Origin: Azoarcus sp. | Lineage (GTDB): Bacteria; Pseudomonadota; Gammaproteobacteria; Burkholderiales; Rhodocyclaceae | Assembly: GCA_031285965.1 (NCBI GenBank) | Contig: JAITVD010000047.1 | Location: 25,303 to 89,302 of the forward strand | Direction: 5' to 3' | DNA: 64,000 nt | Shown here: piece by piece, positions 1-12,018 of the stretch | How the letters are laid out: the number at the start of each line of letters is the position of its first letter | Numbering within the stretch: the first letter of the stretch is position 1 | Notes under the pieces: model-generated | Databases searched by the model: none | Seen by the model: only the letters and a program-made list of their open reading frames with translations | Told to the model about the DNA's origin: nothing | Made by a program: the position numbers and the translations under genes

Positions 1-74
1 CGGGAAACACTTATAAGGAAAAGGCTTTCCGCGCCAACACGAGCACTCCGCATCTTCAGCCATTCCATCCAAAT

Positions 75-1208
75 TTATTCTTCTAGCAATATGCGCAGCA
101 TGCGCCGCAACGGCTCCGCCGCGCCCCAAAGCAACTGGTCGCCAACAGTGAAGGCTCCGATGTATTCCGGTCCCATTGCCAGTTTATGGATACGCCCCAC
201 AGGAACGGAGAGCGTTCCCGTCACGGCGGCGGGCGTCAGCTCGCGCTCGGAAATTTCGCGTTCGTTGGGCACGACCTTCACCCATTCATTCGCCAAAGCG
301 AGGATTCCGCATACCTCGTCGAGCGGCGCGTCTTTTTTCAGTTTGATGGTCAGCCCTTGGGAATGGCAGCGCATCGCGCCGATGCGCACGCAAAGCCCGT
401 CGACCGGAATGCTGCCCGCCGCGCGGAAAGGCGGCTTGCCGAGAATCTTGTTGCACTCCGCCCCGCCCTTCCATTCTTCCTTGGATTGCCCGTGCTCGAC
501 CGGCACGTCAATCCACGGGATGAGGCTGCCCGCCAGCGGCGCGTTGCGGAAGTTTTTGGTCGGGAACGCCGGGGAACGCATGGTTTCGGACACCTTCCTG
601 TCGATGTCCAGAATGGCAGATGCCGGGTCGGCCAGCAGGTCGGCCACCGAGGCGTGGAGCGCGCCCATCTGCGAGAGCAGTTCGCGCATGTTCTGCGCGC
701 CCGCGCCCGACGCGGCCTGATAGGTCATCGATGAGACCCATTCGACGAGGTCGTGCTGGAACAGCCCGCCCAGCCCCATCAGCATCAGCGACACCGTGCA
801 GTTCCCGCCAATCCAGTTCTTGCCGCCCCTCGCAAGCGCGTTTTTGATAACGTCCAGATTGACCGGGTCGAGAATGATGACTGCGTCATCCGCCATCCTG
901 AGCGCCGACGCGGCATCTATCCAGTGGCCTTGCCAGCCCGCGCCGCGCAGCTTCGGAAAGACTTCTTTCGTGTAATCGCCGCCCTGGCAGGTCACGACAA
1001 TATCGCAGGTCTTGAGCATGTCGATGCCGCCCGCGTCCTGCAAAGGCAGCGCCGCCTCTTTTCCGCCAAAAACAGGCGCTTGCCCCCCCGCGTTAGAGGT
1101 CGAGAAATAAACAGGCTCAAACAGGGCGAAATCCTTTTCATCCATCATCCGCTGCATGAGCACGGATCCCACCATTCCTCTCCAGCCAACCAGAGCTACT
1201 CGTTTCAT
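75..1208 (-). CDS. asd: aspartate-semialdehyde dehydrogenase
   Basis: 377 residues. NADPH-dependent reduction of aspartyl phosphate to aspartate semialdehyde, the branch step to lysine/diaminopimelate, threonine and methionine; cytoplasmic. The N-terminus carries the dinucleotide-binding turn GWRGMVGS (about 8-15), and the catalytic cysteine lies in GGNCTVS (about Cys137). Later motifs include [10 protein letters not shown] with the substrate-binding histidine. The length matches the Gram-negative Asd family (about 370). It is the last gene of the minus-strand leu cluster, 125 bases after leuB, and leuB-asd adjacency is common in Betaproteobacteria. Start is the ATG at 1208. Confidence 0.96.
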   Translation of the reverse strand: MKRVALVGWRGMVGSVLMQRMMDEKDFALFEPVYFSTSNAGGQAPVFGGKEAALPLQDAGGIDMLKTCDIVVTCQGGDYTKEVFPKLRGAGWQGHWIDAASALRMADDAVIILDPVNLDVIKNALARGGKNWIGGNCTVSLMLMGLGGLFQHDLVEWVSSMTYQAASGAGAQNMRELLSQMGALHASVADLLADPASAILDIDRKVSETMRSPAFPTKNFRNAPLAGSLIPWIDVPVEHGQSKEEWKGGAECNKILGKPPFRAAGSIPVDGLCVRIGAMRCHSQGLTIKLKKDAPLDEVCGILALANEWVKVVPNEREISERELTPAAVTGTLSVPVGRIHKLAMGPEYIGAFTVGDQLLWGAAEPLRRMLRILLEE

Positions 1209-1333
1209 GATTTCCTCACAACAAAAACAAAACCACTTCCCGCACAGGATGCCTTATTGCATAAGACGGCAAAATTTTGCCCAAAACCCTCATTGCAATA
1301 CGGGCTTTGCTTTTCAAAAAAGCCCACGTCCTG

Positions 1334-2768
<1,435 letters not shown>

Positions 2769-2793
2769 GGTCGATTGTCCGAATGCCAAAAAA

Positions 2794-3435
2794 TCACCCC
2801 GCAAACAGCCACGGAAACCGCTTCTGGCGGCGAGCCTCAAACTCGCGGATTTCATCGGCATGGCGCAGCGTCAGGCCAATGTCGTCCCAACCGTTCAAGA
2901 GGCATTCCTTGCGGAAAGCGTCCACTTGGAACGGAACCGCCACACCGTCAGACCGCAAAAGCGTCTGTTCCGCCAAATTCACCAACAGCGAAAAACCCGG
3001 CGTGGCTTCCACGAGGCCGAACAGCGCGTCAATGTCCGCCTTGGGCAGCGCCAAGGGCAGCAAGCCGCTCTTGAAACAGTTGTTGAAGAAAATATCGGCG
3101 AACGATTCGGCAAGAATCACCTTGAAACCGAAATCCGCCAGCGCCCAGGGCGCATGCTCGCGGCTGGAGCCGCAGCCAAAATTGGCGCGCGCCAGCAGAA
3201 TCGACGCGCCCTGGTAACGCGCCTGATTGAGCACAAAATCGGGATTCAGCGGACGGCGGCTGTTGTCCATGCCCGGTTCGCCGTGGTCCAGATAGCGCCA
3301 TTCGTCGAACGCATTTGGCCCGAAACCGGAACGCTTGATGGATTTCAGGAATTGCTTGGGAATAATCGCGTCCGTGTCGACGTTATTGCGATCCATCGGG
3401 GCAACAAGGCCCGTAAATGTCATGAATTTTTCCAT
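2794..3435 (-). CDS. leuD: 3-isopropylmalate dehydratase small subunit
   Basis: 213 residues, normal for LeuD. Swivelling domain of isopropylmalate isomerase; pairs with LeuC to interconvert 2- and 3-isopropylmalate. Family blocks visible are [13 protein letters not shown] near the N-terminus and [21 protein letters not shown] in the middle. Start MEKFMTFTG at 3435; upstream in-frame codons have no family match. It follows the entericidin-like gene by 34 bases and precedes the DUF3795 gene by 25, consistent with one transcript. Confidence 0.95.
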   Translation of the reverse strand: MEKFMTFTGLVAPMDRNNVDTDAIIPKQFLKSIKRSGFGPNAFDEWRYLDHGEPGMDNSRRPLNPDFVLNQARYQGASILLARANFGCGSSREHAPWALADFGFKVILAESFADIFFNNCFKSGLLPLALPKADIDALFGLVEATPGFSLLVNLAEQTLLRSDGVAVPFQVDAFRKECLLNGWDDIGLTLRHADEIREFEARRQKRFPWLFAG

Positions 3436-3469
3436 CTTCTTTATGCGCCCGCAGGGCTTTTGCGCAACC

Positions 3470-3604
3470 TCACTGGCTTGCCCTCTGAACCGCCTTGCCG
3501 CCCGCCTCGATGTCCTTGCCAACGCCGCGCACGGTATTGCAAGCCGTCAGACCGGAAACAAAAACCGCCAGCAAAATCACGCAAAGCAACGTTCCCCGTT
3601 TCAT
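3470..3604 (-). CDS. entericidin-like small lipoprotein
   Basis: 44 residues, translated directly from the minus strand: [19 protein letters not shown], then [17 protein letters not shown] and a short Lys/Gln-rich end. A lipoprotein signal with lipobox L-T-A-C is followed by the N-T-x-x-G-x-G-x-D-I motif of the entericidin A/B family, small membrane lipoproteins linked to stress or toxin-antidote behaviour in enterics. A strong Shine-Dalgarno (GGAGG) lies about 8 bases upstream of the ATG at 3604. An entericidin gene between leuC and leuD recurs in Betaproteobacteria. Its role inside the leucine operon is unknown. Confidence 0.88.
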   Translation of the reverse strand: MKRGTLLCVILLAVFVSGLTACNTVRGVGKDIEAGGKAVQRASQ

Positions 3605-3620
3605 TTTGGTTCCTCCGCAG

Positions 3621-5030
3621 TCAAAGAATGTCCCGCACATCGGCAAAATGCCCCGCGATGGCCGCCGCCGCCGCCATTGCCGGGCTGACGAGATGGGTTC
3701 GCCCTCCCGGCCCCTGCCGCCCCTCGAAATTGCGGTTCGAGGTGGAAGCGCAACGCTCGCCCGGCGAGAGCCTGTCCGCGTTCATGGCAAGGCACATCGA
3801 ACAGCCCGGCTCCCGCCATTCAAACCCCGCCGCAATAAAAATTTTGTCCAGCCCCTCCGCTTCCGCTTGGCGCCTGACCTGACCGGAACCCGGCACGGCC
3901 AGCGCCAGCCTGACGTTGTCCGCCTTGCGGCGGCCTTCCAGCACCGCAGCCGCCTGACGCAGGTCTTCAATGCGGGAATTGGTGCAGGAGCCAATGAACA
4001 CCTTGTCGATTTTGATGGACTGAATCGGCATCTCCGGCTGCAAGCCCATATAGGCAAGCGCGCGTTCCATGCCTTCCCGCTTTGCCGCGTCGGCTTCTTT
4101 TTTGGGGTCAGGAACCCTGCCCGTGATGGGCACGACCATCTCCGGCGACGTGCCCCATGTGACTTGGGGCAAAATTTCCGCCGCCACCAATTCCACGGTA
4201 CGGTCGAACACGGCGCCCTCATCCGAACGCAGGCCGCGCCAAGCCGCTGCCGCTTTGTCCCAATCCGCGCCGCGTGGCGAAAACGAACGGTCTTTCAGGT
4301 AATCGAGCGTCATCTCGTCGAGAGCCACCAGCCCCAGCCGCGCGCCCGCCTCGATGGCCATATTGCAGAGCGTCATCCGCCCTTCCATCGAAAGCCCGCG
4401 AATAGCGGAACCGGCAAATTCCATCGCATAGCCCGTGCCGCCCGCCGTGCCAATCTTGCCGATGATAGCCAGCGCCACATCCTTGGCGGTCACGCCTTTA
4501 CCCAAATGGCCTTCGACCCGAACCAGCATGGCTTTCGATTTTTTCTGCACCAAGCATTGTGTCGCCAGCACATGCTCGACTTCGGAAGTGCCGATGCCGT
4601 GCGCCATCGCCGCGAACGCGCCATGCGTGGACGTGTGCGAGTCGCCGCAGACAACCGTCATGCCCGGCAGCACCGCGCCGTTTTCCGGCCCGATGACATG
4701 GATGATGCCCTGCCGCGCATCTCTAAACGGGAAATAGGCCAGCGCCCCAGTTTCACGGATATTGATGTCCAGCGTTTCCACCTGCAAACGGGAAACCGGA
4801 TCGAGGATGCCTTCCTCCCATCGGTCGGTCGGCGTGTTGTGGTCGGCGGTCGCCACGATGGAAGAGACGCGCCAAGGCTTGCGCCCCGCGAGCTTCAGCC
4901 CTTCAAAGGCTTGCGGGCTGGTGACTTCATGCACTAGGTGGCGATCGATATAGATCAGCGCCGTGCCGTCCGGCTCTTCGCGGACAACGTGGTCTGACCA
5001 GAGTTTTTCGTAAAGCGTCTTGGCGCTCAT
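3621..5030 (-). CDS. leuC: 3-isopropylmalate dehydratase large subunit
   Basis: 469 residues. Aconitase-superfamily [4Fe-4S] subunit of isopropylmalate isomerase. Cluster ligands are visible in [13 protein letters not shown] and in [20 protein letters not shown] is the substrate-binding block. The ATG at 5030 ([11 protein letters not shown]) is preferred over an in-frame ATG five codons earlier because GGAAAG lies 5-10 bases upstream of it. First gene of the leucine cluster here. Confidence 0.96.
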   Translation of the reverse strand: MSAKTLYEKLWSDHVVREEPDGTALIYIDRHLVHEVTSPQAFEGLKLAGRKPWRVSSIVATADHNTPTDRWEEGILDPVSRLQVETLDINIRETGALAYFPFRDARQGIIHVIGPENGAVLPGMTVVCGDSHTSTHGAFAAMAHGIGTSEVEHVLATQCLVQKKSKAMLVRVEGHLGKGVTAKDVALAIIGKIGTAGGTGYAMEFAGSAIRGLSMEGRMTLCNMAIEAGARLGLVALDEMTLDYLKDRSFSPRGADWDKAAAAWRGLRSDEGAVFDRTVELVAAEILPQVTWGTSPEMVVPITGRVPDPKKEADAAKREGMERALAYMGLQPEMPIQSIKIDKVFIGSCTNSRIEDLRQAAAVLEGRRKADNVRLALAVPGSGQVRRQAEAEGLDKIFIAAGFEWREPGCSMCLAMNADRLSPGERCASTSNRNFEGRQGPGGRTHLVSPAMAAAAAIAGHFADVRDIL

Positions 5031-5131
5031 CAAACTTTCCAACAAACTTTCAGGGAAAAGAAGCGTTAATTATTTCACATGACCATCGGCAGAGGTAGCC
5101 GGAAAGCGGCTTCGCCGACGCTAACAGCTTA

Positions 5132-6268
5132 TCAGCCCTTCGGGGGCGAAGGCGGCTGCGCGTCCGCTGAAGGAGCCTGAGCCGCAACCTTGGGTGTGTC
5201 CGTGCGCACGTCGCCGCACTGTGCGCGATGGCGCAAAGCATGGTCGATCAGCACCAGCGCCAGCATCGCCTCGGCCACGGGAATGGCGCGGATGCCCACG
5301 CATGGGTCATGGCGTCCGCGCGTGCTCACCGTCACCGCCTCGCCAGCGATGTTGATTGAACGCTTTTCGCGGCGGATGCTGGAAGCGGGCTTTACCGCCA
5401 AGCTCACGAGAATGTCCTGCCCCGACGACACGCCGCCGAGCACACCGCCCGCGTTATTCGACAGGAAGCCTTCGCGGGTCATCTCGTCGCCATGTTCCGA
5501 GCCGCGCTGCCCGACCGACGCGAAGCCCGCGCCAATCTCGACCCCTTTGACCGCGTTGATGCCCATCATCGCGTGGGCGATGTCGGCATCGAGCCGCCCA
5601 AACACAGGCTCCCCCCACCCCACCGGCACGCCAGCGGCGACTACGTTGATGCGTGCGCCGATTGAGTCTCCCTCGCTCCGCAGGGCATCCATGTACGCTT
5701 CGAGCTTGGGCTGAAGGGAAAGGTTGGGCGCAAAAAAAGGGCTGCCCGCGACAAAATCCCAAGACTCGAAAGGAACCGGAATTTCGCCAAGCTGCGCCAG
5801 ATAGCTGCGAACCACGACACCAAATTTTTCGGCCAGCCACTTACGCGCAATAGCGCCCGCCGCCACCCGCACCGCCGTCTCCCGCGCGGAAGCTCGTCCG
5901 CCCCCACGGTAATCGCGCACGCCGTACTTCTGCCAGCAGGTGTAATCGGCATGGCCCGGACGGAAGAGTTCGGCAATGTCGCTGTAATCTTTTGAACGCT
6001 GGTCTTGGTTGCGAATCAGCAGGGCGATAGGCGCACCCGTCGTCAGCCCTTCAAAGACACCGGAGAGGATTTCCACTTCGTCCGGCTCGCGCCGCTGCGT
6101 GACATGGCGCGAAGTTCCGGGCTTGCGCCGGTCAAGGTCGGCTTGAATGTCTGCTTGCCCAAGCGCCAAGCCGGGAGGGCAGCCGTCGACCACGCAGCCG
6201 ATGGCCGAACCGTGGGATTCGCCAAAAGAAGTGACACAGAACAGCGTGCCAAAGGTATTGCCGGACAT
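5132..6268 (-). CDS. aroC: chorismate synthase
   Basis: 378 residues. Converts EPSP to chorismate with reduced FMN, the last shikimate step. Motifs: [10 protein letters not shown] near the N-terminus, [19 protein letters not shown] in the middle, and [17 protein letters not shown] near the C-terminus. Start [10 protein letters not shown] at 6268; the open frame extends upstream but without family similarity. It lies 101 bases from leuC on the same strand and is divergent from xth. The C-terminus ends in a Pro/Ala-rich tail beyond the core fold. Confidence 0.96.
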   Translation of the reverse strand: MSGNTFGTLFCVTSFGESHGSAIGCVVDGCPPGLALGQADIQADLDRRKPGTSRHVTQRREPDEVEILSGVFEGLTTGAPIALLIRNQDQRSKDYSDIAELFRPGHADYTCWQKYGVRDYRGGGRASARETAVRVAAGAIARKWLAEKFGVVVRSYLAQLGEIPVPFESWDFVAGSPFFAPNLSLQPKLEAYMDALRSEGDSIGARINVVAAGVPVGWGEPVFGRLDADIAHAMMGINAVKGVEIGAGFASVGQRGSEHGDEMTREGFLSNNAGGVLGGVSSGQDILVSLAVKPASSIRREKRSINIAGEAVTVSTRGRHDPCVGIRAIPVAEAMLALVLIDHALRHRAQCGDVRTDTPKVAAQAPSADAQPPSPPKG

Positions 6269-6567
6269 GGAAACGCCTGCCAAGAAAGCGGAAGGCGCGG
6301 ATTTTAGCATCCGCGAAGCCCTGCGCGAATTCGGCATCCACCAATAAATGCGCCCCGCTACACGCAAATCGGGCGTTTCGCGGGGCGAAGAGGGGAACCA
6401 TGCCACCAAAATACAAGCAAGCTCCATGCCACATACACATCTGATTGAAATTACATGAAATTTGAGAAAGGCTATTTTTCGATGTAAAGTGTTTCGACAC
6501 TTCCTGACATATTTTCTGCCACTTGTTTTGTCATTTTGTCGAAACTGGACACTGCACCCCTCCGAAC
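6269..6567. other. divergent aroC/xth intergenic region
   Basis: About 300 bases between the divergent aroC and xth genes, AT-rich toward the xth side. I see no convincing gene. A short perfect hairpin with a TTCG tetraloop (arms 6487-6492 and 6497-6502) lies about 65 bases before xth. It has no following T tract, so it may be a leader structure rather than a terminator. Confidence 0.4.
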
Positions 6568-7341
6568 ATGAAAATCGCCACTTGGAACGTCAACTCGCTG
6601 AGAGTCCGCCTGCATCACCTTCTGGACTGGCTGGACACACACCGCCCGGACGCGCTTTGCCTGCAAGAACTAAAACTTGAGGACAAAGCGTTTCCAGAGG
6701 ACGAACTCCGGGCTGCTGGTTATTACGCAGCGTTCTCCGGGCAAAAAACTTACAACGGGGTCGCCATCCTCGCTTCCTCGCCGCCGAAGGATGTCCAGCG
6801 CGGCATCCCCGGCTTCGCCGACGAGCAAAAACGCCTGATCGCCGCGACCGTTTCCGGCGTGCGCATCGTCTGTGGCTATTTCCCGAACGGACAGGCGCTA
6901 GATTCCGACAAATTCGTCTATAAGCTGGGCTGGCTCGACGCGCTGACCCGCTGGCTCAAGCAAGAGGCTCTGCCCGCCCATCCCAATCTGGTGCTTGCGG
7001 GCGATTTCAACATCGCGCCCGACGCGGCGGACGTGCATCCCAACTGGGGGGGGGAAATTCTCGTTTCTCCGCCAGAACGCGCCGCATTCCGGGCGCTTAT
7101 GGAAACCGGCCTGACTGACGCTTTCCGCCTGTTTGAGCAACCCGAATCCAGCTATACATGGTGGGATTACCGAATGGGCGCTTTCCGGCGCAACTTCGGG
7201 ATGCGCATCGACCACATCCTCGTCTCCAATCCCCTGCGGAATGCCTGCCGCGCCTGCTCGGTGGATAAAGCGCCGCGCTCGCTGGAACGCCCGTCAGACC
7301 ATGCTCCGGTAATGCTCGAACTGGACTGGCATACTCAATAA
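6568..7341 (+). CDS. xth: exodeoxyribonuclease III
   Basis: 257 residues. AP endonuclease and 3'-5' exonuclease of base excision repair (exonuclease-endonuclease-phosphatase fold). Motifs in order: WNVNSLR at the N-terminus, [10 protein letters not shown] with the metal-binding Glu, [14 protein letters not shown] with the catalytic Asp-Asn, and [12 protein letters not shown] at the C-terminus. The start at 6568 ([10 protein letters not shown]) is the family N-terminus. Transcribed divergently from aroC. Confidence 0.95.
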   Translation: MKIATWNVNSLRVRLHHLLDWLDTHRPDALCLQELKLEDKAFPEDELRAAGYYAAFSGQKTYNGVAILASSPPKDVQRGIPGFADEQKRLIAATVSGVRIVCGYFPNGQALDSDKFVYKLGWLDALTRWLKQEALPAHPNLVLAGDFNIAPDAADVHPNWGGEILVSPPERAAFRALMETGLTDAFRLFEQPESSYTWWDYRMGAFRRNFGMRIDHILVSNPLRNACRACSVDKAPRSLERPSDHAPVMLELDWHTQ

Positions 7342-7379
7342 ACAAGCCCGATGCCGCGAACAAAGGGTATGCCACATGA

Positions 7380-8014
<635 letters not shown>

Positions 8015-8015
<1 letters not shown>

Positions 8016-8698
8016 TGAACTTCTATACGACCTTGTCTTCTGCCCGCCGCGCCCTGCTCGCTGGCGCGTTCGCCATTGCGGGCGTCACCCTGCTGCAAGG
8101 CTGCTTTCCGGTTCTGGCCGTCGGCATCGGGGCCAGCGCGCTGATAGCCGCCGACCGCCGCACATCAGGAACCTATGTCGATGATGAAAGCATCGAATGG
8201 AAAGTCAGCGACCTCATACGCAAGCACTTCGGCACCATCAACCACGTCAACGTGACCTCCTACAACCGCAGCGTGTTGCTGACCGGCGAAGTGCAGAACG
8301 AAAGCGTGAGCGCCGAAATGCAGCGGCTCGCGGGCACGGTTCAGAACGTGCGCGGCGTCGCCAACGAACTGGTCGTAGCGCCCCCCTCGACACTGACTTC
8401 CCGCAGCGGCGACTCCGCCATCTCCACGAACGTGAAAAGCCGCTTCCTCACCAGCAAGGACTTTTCGGCGAACCACATCAAGATTGTCACCGAGGCGGGG
8501 ACTGTTTTCCTGCTCGGAATCGTGACCCGCGCCGAAGGCGACGCGGCGGCTGAAATCGCCCGCACCAGCAAAGGCGTCAAACGGGTCGTGAAGGTATTTG
8601 AATATATCGGCGAGACCGAAGCCCAGGCTGTTGATGCCCGCGTCAACAACACGAGCGGCGAACCCAGCACAAACGGCTCGCCTCCAGAAGCGCCCTGA
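8015..8698 (+). CDS. BON-domain lipoprotein (DolP-like)
   Basis: 227 residues. Lipoprotein signal with lipobox L-Q-G-C around residue 29, then two BON domains (about 60-125 and 140-205). DolP-type proteins are outer-membrane lipoproteins that bind anionic phospholipid and support envelope integrity and BAM function. Start chosen at the ATG overlapping the previous TGA, preceded by GGAGTGGAGA. The C-terminal 25 residues are polar and low-complexity. Translational coupling with the DiaA-type gene is likely. Confidence 0.88.
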
Positions 8699-8711
8699 TT
8701 TTTCCGCAAAA

Positions 8712-8760
8712 ACGCTGCCCCCATCCTCTCCCGCCAAAAGAGAGAGGATGGGGGCAGTGT
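8712..8760. terminator. long hairpin between convergent genes
   Basis: Nearly perfect 19-bp inverted repeat (arms 8712-8730 and 8742-8760, one G-T wobble, loop of 11 bases) between the convergent BON-lipoprotein and mpl genes. No T tract follows on either strand, so it may act as a bidirectional structural barrier rather than a classical intrinsic terminator. Bases 8761-8885 contain nothing else recognisable. Confidence 0.6.
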
Positions 8761-8885
8761 CGTCCAGCGTCGCGGCACGCCCTTCCCCGCCTCATCCGTC
8801 CCTTCGGGATGCCTCCGCCACAAGGAAGAAAGCCGGGGCAACGAGAGAAAGGCGGCAGCTTTGGGAAAAACGTTCCGCCGAAGCT

Positions 8886-10244
8886 CTAAAGCATCGCCAG
8901 CGCGTTCAGCAATTTCTGATGGATGCCGCCAAAGCCGCCGTTGCTCATTACAACAACGTGGTCGCCGGGACGCGCCTCGGCAGCCACGGCGGCGACCAGC
9001 GAGGCAAGGTCGTCATGGCAGGACTGGTGCGCGCCCAAAGGCGCGAGAGCGGCTTGCGCGTCCCATCCAAGATTGCCGCAGTAGCAGAACACCTGATCGG
9101 CCAGCCGGAGGCTTTGCGGGAGCAAGTCTTTCATCGTGCCCATTTTCATGGTGTTCGAGCGCGGCTCCAGCACCGCGATAATCCTCGCCACGGGTCCCAC
9201 CTTGCGGCGCAGCCCGTCAAGCGTGGTGGAAATGGCGGTGGGATGATGGGCAAAATCATCATAGACCGTCACGCCGCCCGCTTCGCCGCGCACTTCCATG
9301 CGGCGCTTGACGTTCTTGAACTCGGACAAAAACGCGAGGCCGTCCGCGAGCGACACGCCAACATGCCGAGCCGCCAGCAGCGCCGCGCAAGCGTTGGCAC
9401 GGTTATGCGCACCCGTCAGTTCCCACAGCGCGCGGCCAATTTCGTAATCGTTTTCGTCGTGGATAACAAGGCTGCCGTCCGCATCATCGCCTTGCGCGCG
9501 CCAGCCGCCCTTCCAGCCGTTGAACCAATCCACAGGTGTCCAGCAGCCGCGAGCGAGCACGCGCTTCAGGCTCTCTTCGCGGGCGTTCGCAATGATGCGC
9601 CCCGTGGCGGGCAAAGTGCGCACGAGATGGTGGAATTGCGTCTCGATGCTGGCAAGATCGGCGAAAATGTCCGCATGATCGAACTCTAGGTTGTTCAGGA
9701 TGACGGTGCGCGGGCGGTAATGGATGAATTTGGAGCGTTTGTCGCAGAACGCGGTGTCGTATTCGTCGGCCTCAATGACGAACAAGGGCGTTTTGCCAAG
9801 GCGGGCGGACACGCCGAAATCCATTGGCACGCCGCCAATCAGAAAACCGGGATTAAGCCCCGCTCTTTCGAGGATGAAAGCCAGCATGGAAGCCGTCGTC
9901 GTCTTGCCATGCGTGCCAGCCACACCCAGCACCCACCGCCCCTGTAGGATATTTTCGGCGAGCCATTGCGGCCCGGACACATAAGCCAGCCCTTGGTCAA
10001 GAATCGCCTCCAGCAAGGGATTTCCACGGGAAACAGCGTTGCCGATGACGAAAACGTCGGGCTTGAGGCTGGTCTGCGCGGCATCGAACCCTTCAGTGAG
10101 CACGATGCCCGCCGCTTCGAGCTGGTCGCTCATCGGCGGGTAAACGTTGGCGTCGCAGCCTGTGACCTTATGGCCGGAAGCCGCCGCCAATTGCGCGACG
10201 CCGCCCATGAACGTGCCGCAAATACCGAGAATATGAATGTGCAT
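8886..10244 (-). CDS. mpl: UDP-N-acetylmuramate:tripeptide ligase (murein recycling)
   Basis: 452 residues. Mpl re-attaches the recycled L-Ala-D-Glu-mesoDAP tripeptide to UDP-MurNAc; cytoplasmic, ATP-dependent, Mur-ligase family. Visible: N-terminal Rossmann motif HILGICGTFMGG, ATP-binding GVAGTHGKTTTASML (about 108-122), central AHNRANACAALLAAR, and YDDFAHHPTAIS in the C-terminal domain. The GICGTFMGG motif separates Mpl from MurC (GIGG). The ATG at 10244 is the family start; in-frame upstream sequence belongs to the opposite-strand neighbour. Confidence 0.95.
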   Translation of the reverse strand: MHIHILGICGTFMGGVAQLAAASGHKVTGCDANVYPPMSDQLEAAGIVLTEGFDAAQTSLKPDVFVIGNAVSRGNPLLEAILDQGLAYVSGPQWLAENILQGRWVLGVAGTHGKTTTASMLAFILERAGLNPGFLIGGVPMDFGVSARLGKTPLFVIEADEYDTAFCDKRSKFIHYRPRTVILNNLEFDHADIFADLASIETQFHHLVRTLPATGRIIANAREESLKRVLARGCWTPVDWFNGWKGGWRAQGDDADGSLVIHDENDYEIGRALWELTGAHNRANACAALLAARHVGVSLADGLAFLSEFKNVKRRMEVRGEAGGVTVYDDFAHHPTAISTTLDGLRRKVGPVARIIAVLEPRSNTMKMGTMKDLLPQSLRLADQVFCYCGNLGWDAQAALAPLGAHQSCHDDLASLVAAVAAEARPGDHVVVMSNGGFGGIHQKLLNALAML

Positions 10245-10338
10245 GGAACGAAAAGCCTTGAAGTGGAGTGGGAGTGACAAAAGCGCCCCGTGTAGAATGC
10301 GCAGGATTCTACCTGAAGGCATCCTTCTTTCCTTTTTT

Positions 10339-10938
10339 ATGACGGAACACGGCTTTCCCCCACGCGGCGCGCAGCGCCGCCGAGAAATCGCCGCGCTGGC
10401 GGCGCGCATGATGGCCGAAGATGGCATCGACGACTTTGGTTTCGCCAAGCGCAAAGCGGCACGCCAGCTTGGCGCAACTGAAGGCTCAAGCGAATTTTTG
10501 CCCACCAATGCCGAAATCGAAACCGAACTGCGCCGCTGGCAAACCCTGTACCAGAGCGAGGAACTTCCCGAACGGCTGGCCGACATGCGCGGCGCGGCGG
10601 CGGGGCTGATGCGCTTGCTGGACGGATTTCGCCCTTACCTCACCGGCAGCGCGCTCGATGGCACTGCCGGACGCTACGCGGAAATCGAACTCGACCTATT
10701 TCCCGAAAGCGCCAAGGATGTTGAAATTTTCCTCCTCGACAACGCGCTTGCCTTCGAGCACCGCGAAACGCGCAAGACACTGCACGATGCACCGGAAGAA
10801 GTGCTGCTCATGGAATGGGAGGACATCCCAGCCCGTCTGTCCATCTACCCCGCCCCGGCGGAACGCAGCCGACGGCAGGCTCGCGCACGGCTGGCGCAGG
10901 TCGAAGCCCTGATTGCCGCGCCGCCAGCCTCTTCATGA
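10339..10938 (+). CDS. conserved hypothetical protein next to aroQ
   Basis: 199 residues, cytoplasmic, no signal or membrane segment. Arg/Ala-rich helical N-terminus (about 1-90), then LTGSALDGTAGRYAEIELDLFPESAKDVEIFLLDN (quoted in parts: the L-T-G-S and the E-I-E-L-D-L-F segments), which has the spacing of a nucleotidyltransferase-like core (G-S followed by an acidic pair). The assignment is inferred from pattern only. It lies 42 bases before aroQ and is divergent from mpl. ATG at 10339. Confidence 0.65.
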   Translation: MTEHGFPPRGAQRRREIAALAARMMAEDGIDDFGFAKRKAARQLGATEGSSEFLPTNAEIETELRRWQTLYQSEELPERLADMRGAAAGLMRLLDGFRPYLTGSALDGTAGRYAEIELDLFPESAKDVEIFLLDNALAFEHRETRKTLHDAPEEVLLMEWEDIPARLSIYPAPAERSRRQARARLAQVEALIAAPPASS

Positions 10939-10980
10939 AGATACTGGACAAATTGCTACAAACTGTTACAAACTTCGCCC

Positions 10981-11469
10981 ATGAAGCAACAAAAGAACCG
11001 TAAAACCCAACCTCCCGCGCAAGGTCGCATCTTGGCGCTTCATGGGCCGAACCTCAATTTGCTCGGTATGCGGGAACCTGAAGTGTATGGCAGCACGACC
11101 TTGCCCGACATACACATCGCAATGGAAGCCAAGGCTCGGGCGGGCGGCATGCAGCTTGAATCTTTCCAGAGCAACCACGAAGGCCAACTGATCGACCGCG
11201 TCCAAGCGGCTGCGGTCGAAGGCATCGACTTCATCATCATCAACCCTGCGGCCTACACCCATACCAGCATCGCGCTGCGCGACGCGCTGGCCGCCGTGCG
11301 GATTCCGTTCGTGGAAGTGCATCTGTCAAACATCCACGCACGGGAGCCGTTCCGCAAGCACTCTTATTTTTCTGATTTTGCCGTGGGCGTAATCTGCGGC
11401 TTTGGCGTTCAAGGCTATCTGGCCGCCATCGATTTTGCCGTCAGCCAGCTACGCGAACAGACCGGCTAA
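10981..11469 (+). CDS. aroQ: type II 3-dehydroquinate dehydratase
   Basis: 162 residues. Third shikimate step, trans-dehydration of 3-dehydroquinate; cytoplasmic dodecamer. Type II motifs: [18 protein letters not shown] (catalytic Tyr in VYG), [40 protein letters not shown]. The N-terminus has a short basic extension of about 15 residues before the core. It begins the aroQ-accB-accC-prmA run typical of Beta- and Gammaproteobacteria. Confidence 0.96.
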   Translation: MKQQKNRKTQPPAQGRILALHGPNLNLLGMREPEVYGSTTLPDIHIAMEAKARAGGMQLESFQSNHEGQLIDRVQAAAVEGIDFIIINPAAYTHTSIALRDALAAVRIPFVEVHLSNIHAREPFRKHSYFSDFAVGVICGFGVQGYLAAIDFAVSQLREQTG

Positions 11470-11544
11470 GGCTCGGTTCCCTAGCGGGACGCCCTATCAG
11501 TTCACTTGCATTATTCAACTTGAATCCCTTGTAGGGAGGACATC

Positions 11545-12012
11545 ATGGACTTACGAAAACTTAAAAAGCTCATTGATCTCACGCAGGAATCGGGCATCTC
11601 CGAGCTTGAAATCACCGAAGGCGAAGAAAAGGTGCGCATCGTGAATAAACATCCGGCAAACGTCTCTGCCGACATGCACGCGCCCGTCTATATCCCCGCG
11701 CCGCCCGCACAGCCCGCCGCCACGCCCGCCTTGGCAGCCGCCGACGGCACGGAATCCCTGCTGCCCGAACTGCCGCCGGGGCACATCCTGAAATCCCCGA
11801 TGGTCGGCACGTTCTACCGCGCCACCGCGCCGGGCGCCGAGCCGATGACCGACATCGGCAAAAGCGTCAAAGAGGGAGACCACCTGTGCATCATCGAGGC
11901 GATGAAGCTCATGAACGAAATCGAAGCCGACGCTGCCGGAACCATCAAAGCCATACTGGTTGAAAACGGCCAGCCGGTCGAGTTTGGGCAGCCCTTGTTC
12001 GTGATTGGTTGA
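11545..12012 (+). CDS. accB: acetyl-CoA carboxylase biotin carboxyl carrier protein
   Basis: 155 residues. N-terminal interaction helix ([18 protein letters not shown]), an Ala/Pro-rich linker (about 45-75), and a C-terminal biotinyl domain with EAMKLMNE; the biotinylated lysine is about residue 121. Carries the carboxyl group between AccC and AccAD. A strong Shine-Dalgarno (GGGAGGA) precedes the ATG. accC starts 6 bases after the stop, so the two are probably translated together. Confidence 0.97.
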   Translation: MDLRKLKKLIDLTQESGISELEITEGEEKVRIVNKHPANVSADMHAPVYIPAPPAQPAATPALAAADGTESLLPELPPGHILKSPMVGTFYRATAPGAEPMTDIGKSVKEGDHLCIIEAMKLMNEIEADAAGTIKAILVENGQPVEFGQPLFVIG

Positions 12013-12018
12013 AATGGC

